Position numbers and translations under genes: made by a program. Positions 1 to 8,496 of a stretch of DNA of 64,000 nucleotides are shown one piece after another (positions within the stretch are counted from its first letter, which is position 1; each line of letters starts with the position of its first letter). Below the pieces are notes generated by a model, which was not told the origin of the DNA, did no database searches, and saw nothing but the letters and a program-made list of their open reading frames with translations. The DNA is from Pseudomonas fluorescens (lineage in GTDB: Bacteria > Pseudomonadota > Gammaproteobacteria > Pseudomonadales > Pseudomonadaceae): positions 858,816 to 922,815 of the forward strand of contig NZ_MOBX01000014.1 in the NCBI RefSeq assembly GCF_003732425.1, given 5' to 3'.

Positions 1-1
1 G

Positions 2-3000
2 CAGATCGTCCTCAACCCCAACGGCACCTACACCTACACGCTGACCTCACCGGCAAGCACCACGCCGCATGCCGATGACGGCGCCAACACCCTGAGCGAA
101 ACCTTCACCTATCAGGCCACCGATTCGCTCGGCAACATCGTCACCAGTACCCTCGTCGTCAGCATCGTCGACGACGTGCCAAAAGCCGTGAACGACAGCA
201 ACGCCAACAGCGCTTCGGAAACGCAGCTGACCCTGACCGGCAATGTGCTGACCAACGATGTGCAAGGCGCCGATGTGGTTGCGACCGGACCGAATGCCGG
301 GCCGATCACCGCCGGCACGTTCACCGGCACCTACGGCACGCTGGTGCTTAACGCCAACGGCACGTACACCTACACGCTGAACCCCAACGATGCCGACTTC
401 AAAAACCTGCATGGCGGCGGCAACGGCACCGAGACGTTCACCTATACCCTGACCGATGCCGACGGCGACACCAGCACCGCCAACCTGGTGCTGAACATCC
501 ACAACAACGACGATCCGGTGGTGCTCAACGGCCTCGACGTCAATGGCGGCGAACTCACCGTCTACGAGAAAAATCTCAGCGACGGCACCAGCCCCGACAC
601 CCCGGCGCTGACCCAGAGCGGCACCTTCACCGTCACCGCGCTCGATGGTCTGCAAACCCTCACCGTCGGTGGCATTGCCGTGGTGACCAACGGTGTCGCC
701 GCAGGCTTCCCGCAATCGGTGGTTTCGCCGCTGGGCAGCACCTTCACCGTCACCGGTTACAACCCGGCGACCGGTGTCGTCAGTTACAGCTACACCCTGG
801 TCGACAACGAAACCCACCCGACCGCTAACGGCGCCAACAGCATTACCGAGAACTTCAACGTGGTGGCCACGGACACCGACGGCAGCACCGCCAACGGCCA
901 GATCAACGTCAACATCATCGATGACCTGCCGACCGCCAAACCTGACACCGGCGCGGTGGCCGAGGGCGGTACGGTCAACGTCAGCGTGCTGGGCAATGAC
1001 ATCAGCGGTGCCGATGGTGCGGCCACGGTGGTCGGTGTGCGTGCCGGCAGCAATACCGGCACCTCGGCCATCGGCGGTCTCAACAGCAACATCAATGGCA
1101 ACTTCGGTTACCTGACCCTCGATGCGGCCGGCAACGCCGTCTATCACAGCAACCCGAACTCGGTGAGCCCTCCGGGTGCCACCGACACCTTTACTTACAC
1201 CATCCGCGACAGCGACGGCGATGAAAGCACCACGACCATCACCATCAACGTCGCCGACAGCAAACTGGTGGCGTCGGTCGATCAGGACGTGACGGTGTAT
1301 GAAAAAGCCCTCGACCTGACCAAGGACGGCGCGGATCTGGCCCCCGGTACGGTCACCGGCAGCGATCCGGGCAACACCGGCGAAACCGCCACCGGCACGC
1401 TGGTCGGTGCGGTCACCGGCGGCACGGGCGCAATCACTTACACCTTGGTCGGCAGCGCCACCGGCAGCTACGGGCAGATTCAGCTCAACGCCGACGGTAC
1501 CTACACTTACACGCTGACCTCGGCACCGAAAACCACACCGAGCGCCAACGACGGGGCGAATACCCTGAGCGAAAGTTTCACATACCAAGCCACTGATGCG
1601 CTGGGCAACAGCACCACCAGCACCCTTGTGGTCAACATCGTCGATGACGTACCAAAAGCGGTGGCCTCGGATCGTTCGGTAGCGGCGGTGGAGATCGATT
1701 CCAACCTGCTCATCGTCCTCGACATCTCCGGCAGTATGGCCGATGCCTCCGGCGTACCGGGCCTGTCGCGGCTGGACCTGGCCAAGCAGGCGATCAGTGC
1801 CTTGCTCGACAAGTACGATGACCTCGGCGATGTCAAAGTCCAGCTCGTCACCTTCAGCAGCAACGCCACTGACAGAACGTCGGTATGGGTCGATGTGGCG
1901 ACCGCGAAGACGATTCTCGCCGGCCTGTCGGCGGGTGGCGGCACCAACTACGACGCCGCGGTGGCGGTGATGCAAACCGCGTTCAACACCTCGGGCAAAC
2001 TCACTGGGGCGCAGAACGTCGGTTACTTCTTCTCGGACGGCAAACCCAACGAAGGCGACATCAACGCCGCTGACGAAACCGCGCTGAAAAACTTCCTCGA
2101 TGCCAACAACATCAAGAACTACGCAATCGGTCTGGGCAGTGGCGTGAGCAACGCCAACCTCGATCCGCTGGCGTACGACGGCATTAGCCACACCAACACC
2201 AACGCGGTGGTGGTCACCGATCTCAACCAGCTCAATTCGGTACTGTCGGGCACCGTACAGGGCGCACCGGTCACCGGTTCGTTGCTGGGCGAGGGCGGCA
2301 CCTTCGGCGCCGATGGCGGCTTCATCAAATCCATCGTGGTCGACGGCACCACGTACACCTACGATCCGAAGGCCAACGGCGGCCAAGGCTCACTGGTGCC
2401 AAGCGGCGGCGTCAACCACGGCACTTTCAACACCGTGAACAACACGCTGAGCATCGCCACCAACAACAGCGGCACGCTGCTGATCAACCTCGATACTGGC
2501 GAATACACCTACACCTCGCAAAAAACCACCGCCGTGGTGATCACCGAGAACATCGGCTTCACCCTCAGCGACAACGACGGCGACCTCGCCAGCTCGACGC
2601 TGACCGTGAAAGTGATCCCCAACGCGCCGCCAGTGGCGGCGGACGACCACGTCATCACCAACGTGCTGTCGAGCAACATCGTCGTGCCGGGCGAACTGTT
2701 GCTGGCCAACGACACCGATCCGAACGGCGATACCCTCAACGCGACGCCAACCAGTTTCAACACCGGTTGGATCTCGAAAGCGGCGGACTTCACCGGTACC
2801 GGCGCGATCAGCTTCACCGGCACCAATGCCAACACCGCCGCCAACCAGAACCTGGCCAACGTGCGCAATGCGTTCTCGGCCAACGCGGCAACCATGACCG
2901 CCGTGCTGGTGGTCAGCGGCTACCTCGGTGGGGTGAGCAACAGCAACGCCAACGATGAAGATCGCATCACCGTCAACCTGCGCCAGGGCGAAACCCTCAA

Positions 3001-4123
3001 CCTGGATCACAACCTGGCGGCCGGTAACGTCAGCATGGAGTACTCGATCAACGGTGGCGCGTACATTGCGCTGGCGGACGGCCAAACCCTCACCGCGACG
3101 TCGGACGGCGTCTACCAGATCCATATCACCAACATCACCAACCCCACAGGTGGTAACACCAACGGGTCGGAAAACTACCAACTGACCATGACCCTCAACT
3201 ACGCCGGGGCGCATGACATCACCCCGGACTACCACGGCACCTATACCGCCAACGACAACCACGGCGGCAGCGACACGGCCGCCGTGACCATCAGCTATCA
3301 GGATGGCCACACCCTCACCGGCACGGCGGGGGATGACATTCTGGTGGCCGGCACCGGCAACAACATCCTTAACGCGGGCGATGGCAACGACGTGCTCACC
3401 GCAGGTTCCGGCAACAACGAACTGCACGGCGGCGCGGGTAACGACTTGCTCTACAGCGGCCCGGGCAATGATCTGCTCGACGGCGGTACCGGCATCGACA
3501 CCGCGAGCTATGCGCATGCCACCGCCGCGGTGACGGTGAACCTTGGCCTGCTTGGTGCGCAAAACACCCTTGGCGCCGGGACCGACACCCTGACCGGCAT
3601 CGAGAACCTCGTCGGTTCGAACTTCAACGACACCCTGACCGGCGACAACAATAACAACGTGATCAACGGTGGCCTCGGTAATGACATCCTCAACGGCGGT
3701 GGCGGTGACGATCTGCTGATTGGTGGCATGGGCAACAACACGATGACCGGTGGCGCAGGGGCCGACACCTTCCAGTGGCTCAAGGGCAACAGCGGCCATG
3801 ACCTGATCACCGACTTCACCCCCGGCACCGACAAGCTAGGCCTGTCGCAACTGCTGCAAGGTGAAAACGGCACCACCGCTTCGCTGGACGACTACCTGCA
3901 CTTCACCGTCTCCGGCAGCGGCGCCTCGGTGATGACCAGCATCGACGTCAGCGCCATGGCTGGCGCCACGCCGAACCAGACCATCGACCTCGCCGGCGTC
4001 AACCTCGCCAGCCATTACGGCGTGACCCCGGGGGCGGGCGGGATGATCGCCAGCGGGCACGACACGGCGACGATCATCAGCGGGATGCTGAATGATCATT
4101 CGTTGAAGGTGGATACGGTTTGA
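2..4123 (+). CDS. Giant RTX adhesin, C-terminal part (5' end outside window)
   Basis: The frame is open from base 2, so the 5' end lies outside the window and 1373 residues are visible. About 550 residues of tandem cadherin/VCBS-like modules come first, each with a GTYTYTL-type strand. A von Willebrand factor A domain follows at about residues 565-740, with the MIDAS motif DISGS near 573. More beta modules follow, then RTX nonapeptides (GGxGxDxLx) at about 1100-1250 and a C-terminal tail typical of a type I secretion signal. Such proteins leave by an ABC/MFP/OMP exporter, bind calcium and act in attachment or biofilm formation (LapA-like logic). No exporter or lapD/lapG is in the window, so LapA itself versus another large adhesin cannot be settled. 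Confidence 0.9.
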   Translation, partial: QIVLNPNGTYTYTLTSPASTTPHADDGANTLSETFTYQATDSLGNIVTSTLVVSIVDDVPKAVNDSNANSASETQLTLTGNVLTNDVQGADVVATGPNAGPITAGTFTGTYGTLVLNANGTYTYTLNPNDADFKNLHGGGNGTETFTYTLTDADGDTSTANLVLNIHNNDDPVVLNGLDVNGGELTVYEKNLSDGTSPDTPALTQSGTFTVTALDGLQTLTVGGIAVVTNGVAAGFPQSVVSPLGSTFTVTGYNPATGVVSYSYTLVDNETHPTANGANSITENFNVVATDTDGSTANGQINVNIIDDLPTAKPDTGAVAEGGTVNVSVLGNDISGADGAATVVGVRAGSNTGTSAIGGLNSNINGNFGYLTLDAAGNAVYHSNPNSVSPPGATDTFTYTIRDSDGDESTTTITINVADSKLVASVDQDVTVYEKALDLTKDGADLAPGTVTGSDPGNTGETATGTLVGAVTGGTGAITYTLVGSATGSYGQIQLNADGTYTYTLTSAPKTTPSANDGANTLSESFTYQATDALGNSTTSTLVVNIVDDVPKAVASDRSVAAVEIDSNLLIVLDISGSMADASGVPGLSRLDLAKQAISALLDKYDDLGDVKVQLVTFSSNATDRTSVWVDVATAKTILAGLSAGGGTNYDAAVAVMQTAFNTSGKLTGAQNVGYFFSDGKPNEGDINAADETALKNFLDANNIKNYAIGLGSGVSNANLDPLAYDGISHTNTNAVVVTDLNQLNSVLSGTVQGAPVTGSLLGEGGTFGADGGFIKSIVVDGTTYTYDPKANGGQGSLVPSGGVNHGTFNTVNNTLSIATNNSGTLLINLDTGEYTYTSQKTTAVVITENIGFTLSDNDGDLASSTLTVKVIPNAPPVAADDHVITNVLSSNIVVPGELLLANDTDPNGDTLNATPTSFNTGWISKAADFTGTGAISFTGTNANTAANQNLANVRNAFSANAATMTAVLVVSGYLGGVSNSNANDEDRITVNLRQGETLNLDHNLAAGNVSMEYSINGGAYIALADGQTLTATSDGVYQIHITNITNPTGGNTNGSENYQLTMTLNYAGAHDITPDYHGTYTANDNHGGSDTAAVTISYQDGHTLTGTAGDDILVAGTGNNILNAGDGNDVLTAGSGNNELHGGAGNDLLYSGPGNDLLDGGTGIDTASYAHATAAVTVNLGLLGAQNTLGAGTDTLTGIENLVGSNFNDTLTGDNNNNVINGGLGNDILNGGGGDDLLIGGMGNNTMTGGAGADTFQWLKGNSGHDLITDFTPGTDKLGLSQLLQGENGTTASLDDYLHFTVSGSGASVMTSIDVSAMAGATPNQTIDLAGVNLASHYGVTPGAGGMIASGHDTATIISGMLNDHSLKVDTV

Positions 4124-4140
4124 TCGAGGGCTGAAACGAA

Positions 4141-4181
4141 AAAAACCCGCCGCCCCGAATGATCGGGACGGCGGGTTTTTC
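4141..4181 (+). terminator. Rho-independent terminator of the RTX adhesin
   Basis: A long GC-rich stem (AACCCGCCG-CCCCGA paired with TCGGGACGGCGGGTT) ends in a T-run about 20 bases after the adhesin stop codon. The flanking A-run could make it act on both strands. Confidence 0.9.
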
Positions 4182-4273
4182 ATATCAACCGATGCTCCCG
4201 GTTGCGCGGGACAACGGATTTTCATACCGACCGCTGCCCCGATTACTCCGGACTTATCCCCGACCGCCAATCC

Positions 4274-4355
4274 CTGTAGGAGCTGCCGCAGGCTGCGATC
4301 TTTTGATGTTGCTTAACAAACAGGATCAAAAAGTCGCAGCCTGCGGCAGCTCCCG
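4274..4355. repeat. REP pair (REPIN), GTAGGAGCTGCCG family
   Basis: Two inverted copies of GTAGGAGCTGCCGCAGGCTGC flank a short spacer. One of eight copies of this family in the window. The rest of the 4124-4483 gap shows no gene. Confidence 0.9.
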
Positions 4356-4483
4356 TGACGTTCTGTTTTGCTGTGGCGAGGGGATTTAGCGAAACGTCGC
4401 ACCTTCCCGATGGGGTGGACAGCAGAGTCGGAATATACGAGTGCTGTGCAGTCGAGCGGGAGTAACCACACGTTCCTCTAACA

Positions 4484-5962
4484 TCACGCGAGCCTTCTTA
4501 CGATGATGTTGTCGATCTGATAGTCATTTCCTCCATCAGCGCCCGAACCGCTCCCTCGATCCTGATGGCTGAAAATCGAAATAGTCTGATTACCTGTTTT
4601 TGATACAGAGAAAGAAGCCACTCTTTCAATCCATTGCCCCGACTTCGGAACTGTTGCAGCGGGAAGAATTGTCTGTCCGGAGTTCAGCGCGACTGAAAAA
4701 CTGGGTAAGAGGTAAGCGACGGGACCGTTATTGCGTACCTTGATACTGAATGAGTAGGTCCGTCCTGCCGTGAACATGAATGTTTGGCTGAACACTGTCC
4801 CCGCAAACCCTGCTGGGCCTATGGCCGTATCATGCTGGAACAGCCCGGCAGTGATCCTTCCATAGCGTCCAGCAGATCCTGTTGCCCAATTACCAGCTGT
4901 GCCGTTGGCAAAATCAGTGACAGAGTCTTTCCAAGCATCAGCGTTCACCGTCAATGTCCGAGCGGTCGTTTCAACGCCACTTCCATACAGTGCCTTGATA
5001 GTGTAGCGGTGGCCGCCAACCGCTTGAGCAACCAGCGTCTGAGTCCAATTACCAGAGGCGGGAACGCTGATTGTTGCCTTGACTACGCCTTTGTCTCGCA
5101 ACTCGATCTTTTCTCCCGCTGGCCCTGTGCCGGTGAAAACCAGTGACGTATCCAGCGTAGAGCCGCCATTAGGGATTTCGACGTTACTCGGAGAGCCTTT
5201 GACTGAGTCCAGAGTCGGAGCCGGAAGATCAACACGGCTAAGGTGAATGTCCAGTGTCTGCTCAGGTGATTGAGCACGATTTCCCAACTGGTCGATGACG
5301 TAGAACTCGGCCACCGCATCGGGGCTGTCACCCGCCTTCTCGAATGTGTCGGTGTACAGTGTGATCGTGATCGGAGCCGGGGCGTCTGGGGCGTCGAATC
5401 TGATCACGGTATCGCCAAGCAAAAACTCGATTCGATCGAATGGCCGGCGGTTACTGTAGGTGAACGTGAACAACACGCCTTGCTTTGCCCGAGCGGCATT
5501 TACACCATTGGCGATGACGTCGGGTGGAATGCCCAGAACCAGACCTGTCGAAGGACGCAGGTTATACAGCACCCTCAGCTTTCGGGAGGTTTCAGTATTG
5601 CCACCTACACGAGTAACTACGTAGTAGAGAATGATGACCCCTTGCAACAAAAACTGGAGTGGCACATATAGAACCACACGCTGATCTTCCTCCCCCGGCG
5701 CAATGGTCTTACCTGTGGCGGGACTTGGATTGCCTTCAACGTAGACGTCGATGCGGTCATGGGCTGCTTTGGTCGAGGCAAGCAATTTCAATTCGGACCA
5801 AGGATCCGCAAGAATCTCAAGCCCGCGCGAATTGGCACTGGCAAGCGTGCGAGAAACCCCGACGTCAGCGATACCGTCGGGCTTAACTGGCGTCACAGAA
5901 CCTTGGATGATCAGCGGAAACAGCACAAACAACTGGTTTAAAGCCTTAGACTGGATATCCAT
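4484..5962 (-). CDS. Ig-like modular protein of unknown function
   Basis: A 492-residue protein that I cannot name. The start at 5962 is chosen because AGGAG lies 8 bases upstream; a longer frame to 6037 lacks such a site. There is no clear signal peptide, although residues 5-20 are hydrophobic (LFVLFPLIIQG). The middle looks like consecutive immunoglobulin-fold modules (for example the TITLYTDTF..AVAEFYVIDQLGN stretch near 205-240, and a bacterial Ig-like module at about 265-350). The last 140 residues resemble a jelly-roll, lectin-like module (DFANGTAGNW, then SFSIKVRNNG). It stands alone, convergent with the adhesin. A surface or secreted role is inference. Confidence 0.75.
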   Translation of the reverse strand: MDIQSKALNQLFVLFPLIIQGSVTPVKPDGIADVGVSRTLASANSRGLEILADPWSELKLLASTKAAHDRIDVYVEGNPSPATGKTIAPGEEDQRVVLYVPLQFLLQGVIILYYVVTRVGGNTETSRKLRVLYNLRPSTGLVLGIPPDVIANGVNAARAKQGVLFTFTYSNRRPFDRIEFLLGDTVIRFDAPDAPAPITITLYTDTFEKAGDSPDAVAEFYVIDQLGNRAQSPEQTLDIHLSRVDLPAPTLDSVKGSPSNVEIPNGGSTLDTSLVFTGTGPAGEKIELRDKGVVKATISVPASGNWTQTLVAQAVGGHRYTIKALYGSGVETTARTLTVNADAWKDSVTDFANGTAGNWATGSAGRYGRITAGLFQHDTAIGPAGFAGTVFSQTFMFTAGRTYSFSIKVRNNGPVAYLLPSFSVALNSGQTILPAATVPKSGQWIERVASFSVSKTGNQTISIFSHQDRGSGSGADGGNDYQIDNIIVRRLA

Positions 5963-6151
5963 AACGCGCTCCTGGATTGACATGAGTATTGCCCAATCGG
6001 CATTACCCATCACACACCAGACGGAGACAGCACGCACCTGTCAGATCTGACAGGTGCGTGGACGTTCAAGATGAATGGTCGATCTGAAAGTGGCCGAATT
6101 ACTGAGTGATCAGTCGTTAACGGTGGTCGGTTTGATCTCGGTTTGAAACGA

Positions 6152-6192
6152 CAAAACCCGCCACCCCGGTTGATGGGGCGGCGGGTTTTTTC
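6152..6192. terminator. Bidirectional stem-loop terminator
   Basis: ACCCGCCACCCCG pairs with GGGGCGGCGGGT, flanked by AAAA on the left and TTTTTT on the right. It lies downstream of the DUF6124 gene on the minus strand and could also stop plus-strand reads. Confidence 0.75.
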
Positions 6193-6227
6193 TGTCTGAT
6201 GGTAGGGCGTTGCTCATTCTGGCCCCT

Positions 6228-6290
6228 TCGCGAGCAGGCTCGCTCCCACATTGGAGTGCGGTTAACTGTGGGAGCGAGCCTGCTCGCGAA
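6228..6290. repeat. REP pair (REPIN), GTGGGAGCGAGCCTGCTCGCGA family
   Basis: Inverted pair of the second REP family with a 16-base spacer. With the terminator beside it, it accounts for most of the 5963-6337 gap. Confidence 0.9.
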
Positions 6291-6337
6291 AGCGCCAGAT
6301 CTGACGCCGAATAACTCAGCGGTTGATCACGCCTGCA

Positions 6338-6697
6338 TCAACCCGGCAACTCCAGATTATCGATCACCCGATTCACCGCCAGCTCCCCGAGCATGATCAG
6401 TTGCGCGATCCCCAACAGCGTCCTGCGCTGCGACGCGGGTATGAGGTGGGCGAAGTCATGGGCGATGGTTCTGGCTGAGGCGAGTGTTTCGCTGGCATCG
6501 GCCAGCAGTTCTTCATTTTTGAAGTCTGCGGTCACGGCGTACATCCGGCGGGTTTTTCGGGGCGGTGGCGTGGAGCCGGGCGGGCAGAGGTAGTGATCGA
6601 GGGCGCGGTCGGCGGCTTCGTTGAGCTTTTTCGAGTCGAGGGATTCGTACGGGGAGGTGGGGTCGGTTTCAGGCGGGTTGGGCGTTGGTTTGATCAT
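6338..6697 (-). CDS. DUF6124 family protein
   Basis: A 119-residue cytoplasmic protein with a Pro-rich start (MIKPTPNPPETDP) and a helical body, matching the DUF6124 family, which I know mainly from Pseudomonas; its function is unknown. The assignment comes from memory of the family, not a search. A GAGG Shine-Dalgarno sits about 9 bases before the ATG and lies inside a CTCTAGAG palindrome that recurs in the upstream structured region. A REPIN and a terminator lie downstream, so it is probably monocistronic. Confidence 0.75.
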   Translation of the reverse strand: MIKPTPNPPETDPTSPYESLDSKKLNEAADRALDHYLCPPGSTPPPRKTRRMYAVTADFKNEELLADASETLASARTIAHDFAHLIPASQRRTLLGIAQLIMLGELAVNRVIDNLELPG

Positions 6698-6706
6698 GGT
6701 TAAAGC

Positions 6707-6875
6707 CTCTAGAGTAGTGAAGCTGCCACCGTTCGCTGCTAACGAAGGAGGTGGCGGCTGTACGCGGGTTAGCAGACCAGGACTCTAGAACCCGGCGCAC
6801 CGAAGTGCCCCACGCAAAGCCGCCATAACGGCGACGGACTTTGTGCGTCTAGAGAAAACCCGGGCTGCTAAACCC
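6707..6875 (-). ncRNA. Candidate structured 5' leader of the DUF6124 gene
   Basis: This 170-base stretch upstream of the DUF6124 start has nested complementarity: 6721-6730 with 6750-6759 (10 bp, one wobble on the plus strand); GGGTTAGCAG 6766-6775 with CTGCTAAACCC 6865-6875; CTCTAGA 6783-6789 with TCTAGAG 6848-6854; CGCAAAG 6813-6819 with CTTTGTGCG 6839-6847; and CGCC 6821-6824 with GGCG 6830-6833. The CTCTAGAG motif occurs a third time over the Shine-Dalgarno (6707-6714). Which strand is transcribed is not proven. The gene's 5' leader on the minus strand is the simplest reading. Confidence 0.5.
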
Positions 6876-7026
6876 GATCACTGAAAAGTCAGCGACCGAA
6901 CCACAATAGAACCCGCTCCCAAGGCGCACAAGCCGGCGGATTCTGGCGTAGCTGTAGGCAATTACGCAAGGTCGTGTAGCTTCGGAGAGTGTTTGCATGT
7001 CTGGTTTAAACGTGGGTGTTTAAAGT

Positions 7027-7098
7027 CAAAAGATCGCAGCCTGCGGCAGCTCCTACAGACGATCTTCATGTAGGAGCTGCCGCAGGCTGCGATCTTTT
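7027..7098. repeat. REP pair (REPIN), GTAGGAGCTGCCG family
   Basis: Inverted pair of the first REP family. Between 6876 and 7026 I see no gene. Confidence 0.9.
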
Positions 7099-7104
7099 AG
7101 CGTT

Positions 7105-7500
7105 TCAGGATTTGCGCAGGGTTTTCTGCCGCAAGATGTAAAACGTCACCAGCACCGCACTGGTCAACATGAACCCCCGCGCCCATGGCAGTGGCACCAG
7201 ATAGCACGAGAACAGAATGCTCGCCCACATCAGCCCGATCGCGTAGACCTTGCCCTTGAGCGGAATACCGTTGCCATCGAGGTAATCGCGAATCCACGGC
7301 CCAAGGCGCGGATGCTCGACCAGCCAGCGATAAAAACGCGGAGAGCTGCGGGCGAAACACGCGGCTGCGAGCAATAGAAAGGGGGTAGTGGGCAGGACAG
7401 GCAGGAAAATCCCGATCACCCCCAATGCGACGCTGAGCCAGCCGATGGCCAGCAGGATGTAGCGCAACATCAGGGGGCGGTTGCCTATGGGGTTGTCCAT
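7105..7500 (-). CDS. YbaN/DUF454 family inner-membrane protein
   Basis: 131 residues with about four membrane segments. The N-terminal hairpin (GWLSVALGVIGIFLPVLPTTPFL) carries the GxxLPxLPTTPF signature typical of DUF454 (YbaN). Function is not established in the family. The start at 7500 is kept although its ribosome site is weak; an internal ATG at 7470 is the alternative. The UPF0149 gene ends 10 bases upstream on the same strand, so the two may be cotranscribed. Confidence 0.85.
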   Translation of the reverse strand: MDNPIGNRPLMLRYILLAIGWLSVALGVIGIFLPVLPTTPFLLLAAACFARSSPRFYRWLVEHPRLGPWIRDYLDGNGIPLKGKVYAIGLMWASILFSCYLVPLPWARGFMLTSAVLVTFYILRQKTLRKS

Positions 7501-7510
7501 AGGCCGGATC

Positions 7511-8098
7511 TTAGTGGTGACGTGGCTTGAGGATCGCCGGTTTTTCGTCTGGTGCCTGGCACAGCAGGTACAGCGCGGTCAGGGCTTCCGGGATCTGTAC
7601 GATCATGTCGTCCATCAGGTTGGCGTCTTTGGCGATGTCTTCGAACTCTGGCTGTTCGTCGAACAGGCCCGAACCGACCATGATCGGCAGCAACATTTCG
7701 CTGACTTCTTCTTCGGCGGTTTCGAACCAGGCGGCTTCACGCAGGAACACGCCTTCCATGAAACCGATGCACCAGCCGCGCAGTTCGGAGTCGTCCGGCT
7801 CGTCGCCCAGATCCAGTTCGCATGGCAGTTCGAATTCTTCATCCGAAGCCAGTTGACGGGCGATGTGCGCCTTGAGGCCGATCAGGGTGGCTTCGATCTC
7901 TTCGCGCTGGGCGTCGCTGCTGTAATGCGGCTCTTCGGCGAACAGGGCGTCGATCCACTCACGCTCCGGTACGTCTTCTGCGCAGATCGACAGCGCGGTC
8001 AGGTAGCCGTGAGCGGCCACGTAATCCAGCGCCTCGTCATGCAGCTCGTCGGCGTCGAGGAAAACTTGCAGGCGGGTCAATTGCTCAGCGAAGGACAT
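7511..8098 (-). CDS. UPF0149 (YecA/YgfB) family protein
   Basis: 195 residues, acidic, cytoplasmic. The WCIGFMEG motif and the overall layout fit the UPF0149/YecA family. The start at 8098 (MSFAEQL) is preferred over an in-frame ATG at 8125 because it follows an AAGG element and matches the usual family N-terminus. The C-terminus ends in HH but lacks the SEC-C zinc motif found in some YecA proteins. It is followed 10 bases later by the DUF454 gene. The role is unknown. Confidence 0.8.
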   Translation of the reverse strand: MSFAEQLTRLQVFLDADELHDEALDYVAAHGYLTALSICAEDVPEREWIDALFAEEPHYSSDAQREEIEATLIGLKAHIARQLASDEEFELPCELDLGDEPDDSELRGWCIGFMEGVFLREAAWFETAEEEVSEMLLPIMVGSGLFDEQPEFEDIAKDANLMDDMIVQIPEALTALYLLCQAPDEKPAILKPRHH

Positions 8099-8205
8099 TA
8101 CGGGGCTACCTTGGAGAATAAACAATGCGGGAATTCTAGGCCTTCTTGCGCGCTCAAGCCAGCCGCATGGCAGATTTGCCGCAATTGCCGGACGGCATGC
8201 AAACC

Positions 8206-8296
8206 TTGTGGGAGCGAGCCTGCTCGCGAAAGCGGCGTATCAGGCGCCTTTGTATCGACTGACCCACCGTATTCGCGAGCAGGCTCGCTCCCACAT
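8206..8296. repeat. REP pair (REPIN), GTGGGAGCGAGCC family
   Basis: Inverted pair with a spacer of about 45 bases. The remaining 200 bases before recQ hold its promoter region; I see no other gene in 8099-8496. Confidence 0.9.
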
Positions 8297-8496
8297 GGGT
8301 CGTTGGGAGGCTGCTTACAGAATGTGTCTTATCAGCGGCACCCTGTGCAGGGGAGGGCTCGGGTATACTGCCGCGTTTTGCGATCCCTGCCCGCATCGCG
8401 AGTGTCTGGCAATGCGTTCTTACGTTTTGTTTAAGCAGCCCTGGCTGTCCTGAACCAGCCTGTGCAGGGATGTTTCGGTAGATTTTTGGAGTTTTT

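Noticed and set aside
47..2386. A 779-codon open frame antisense to the adhesin
   Set aside because: GC-rich third positions of the repeats keep the opposite strand free of stops. Its Val/Gly/Ala/Arg-rich product has no domain. Similar antisense frames at 52496-54469 and 59998-61329 are rejected for the same reason.
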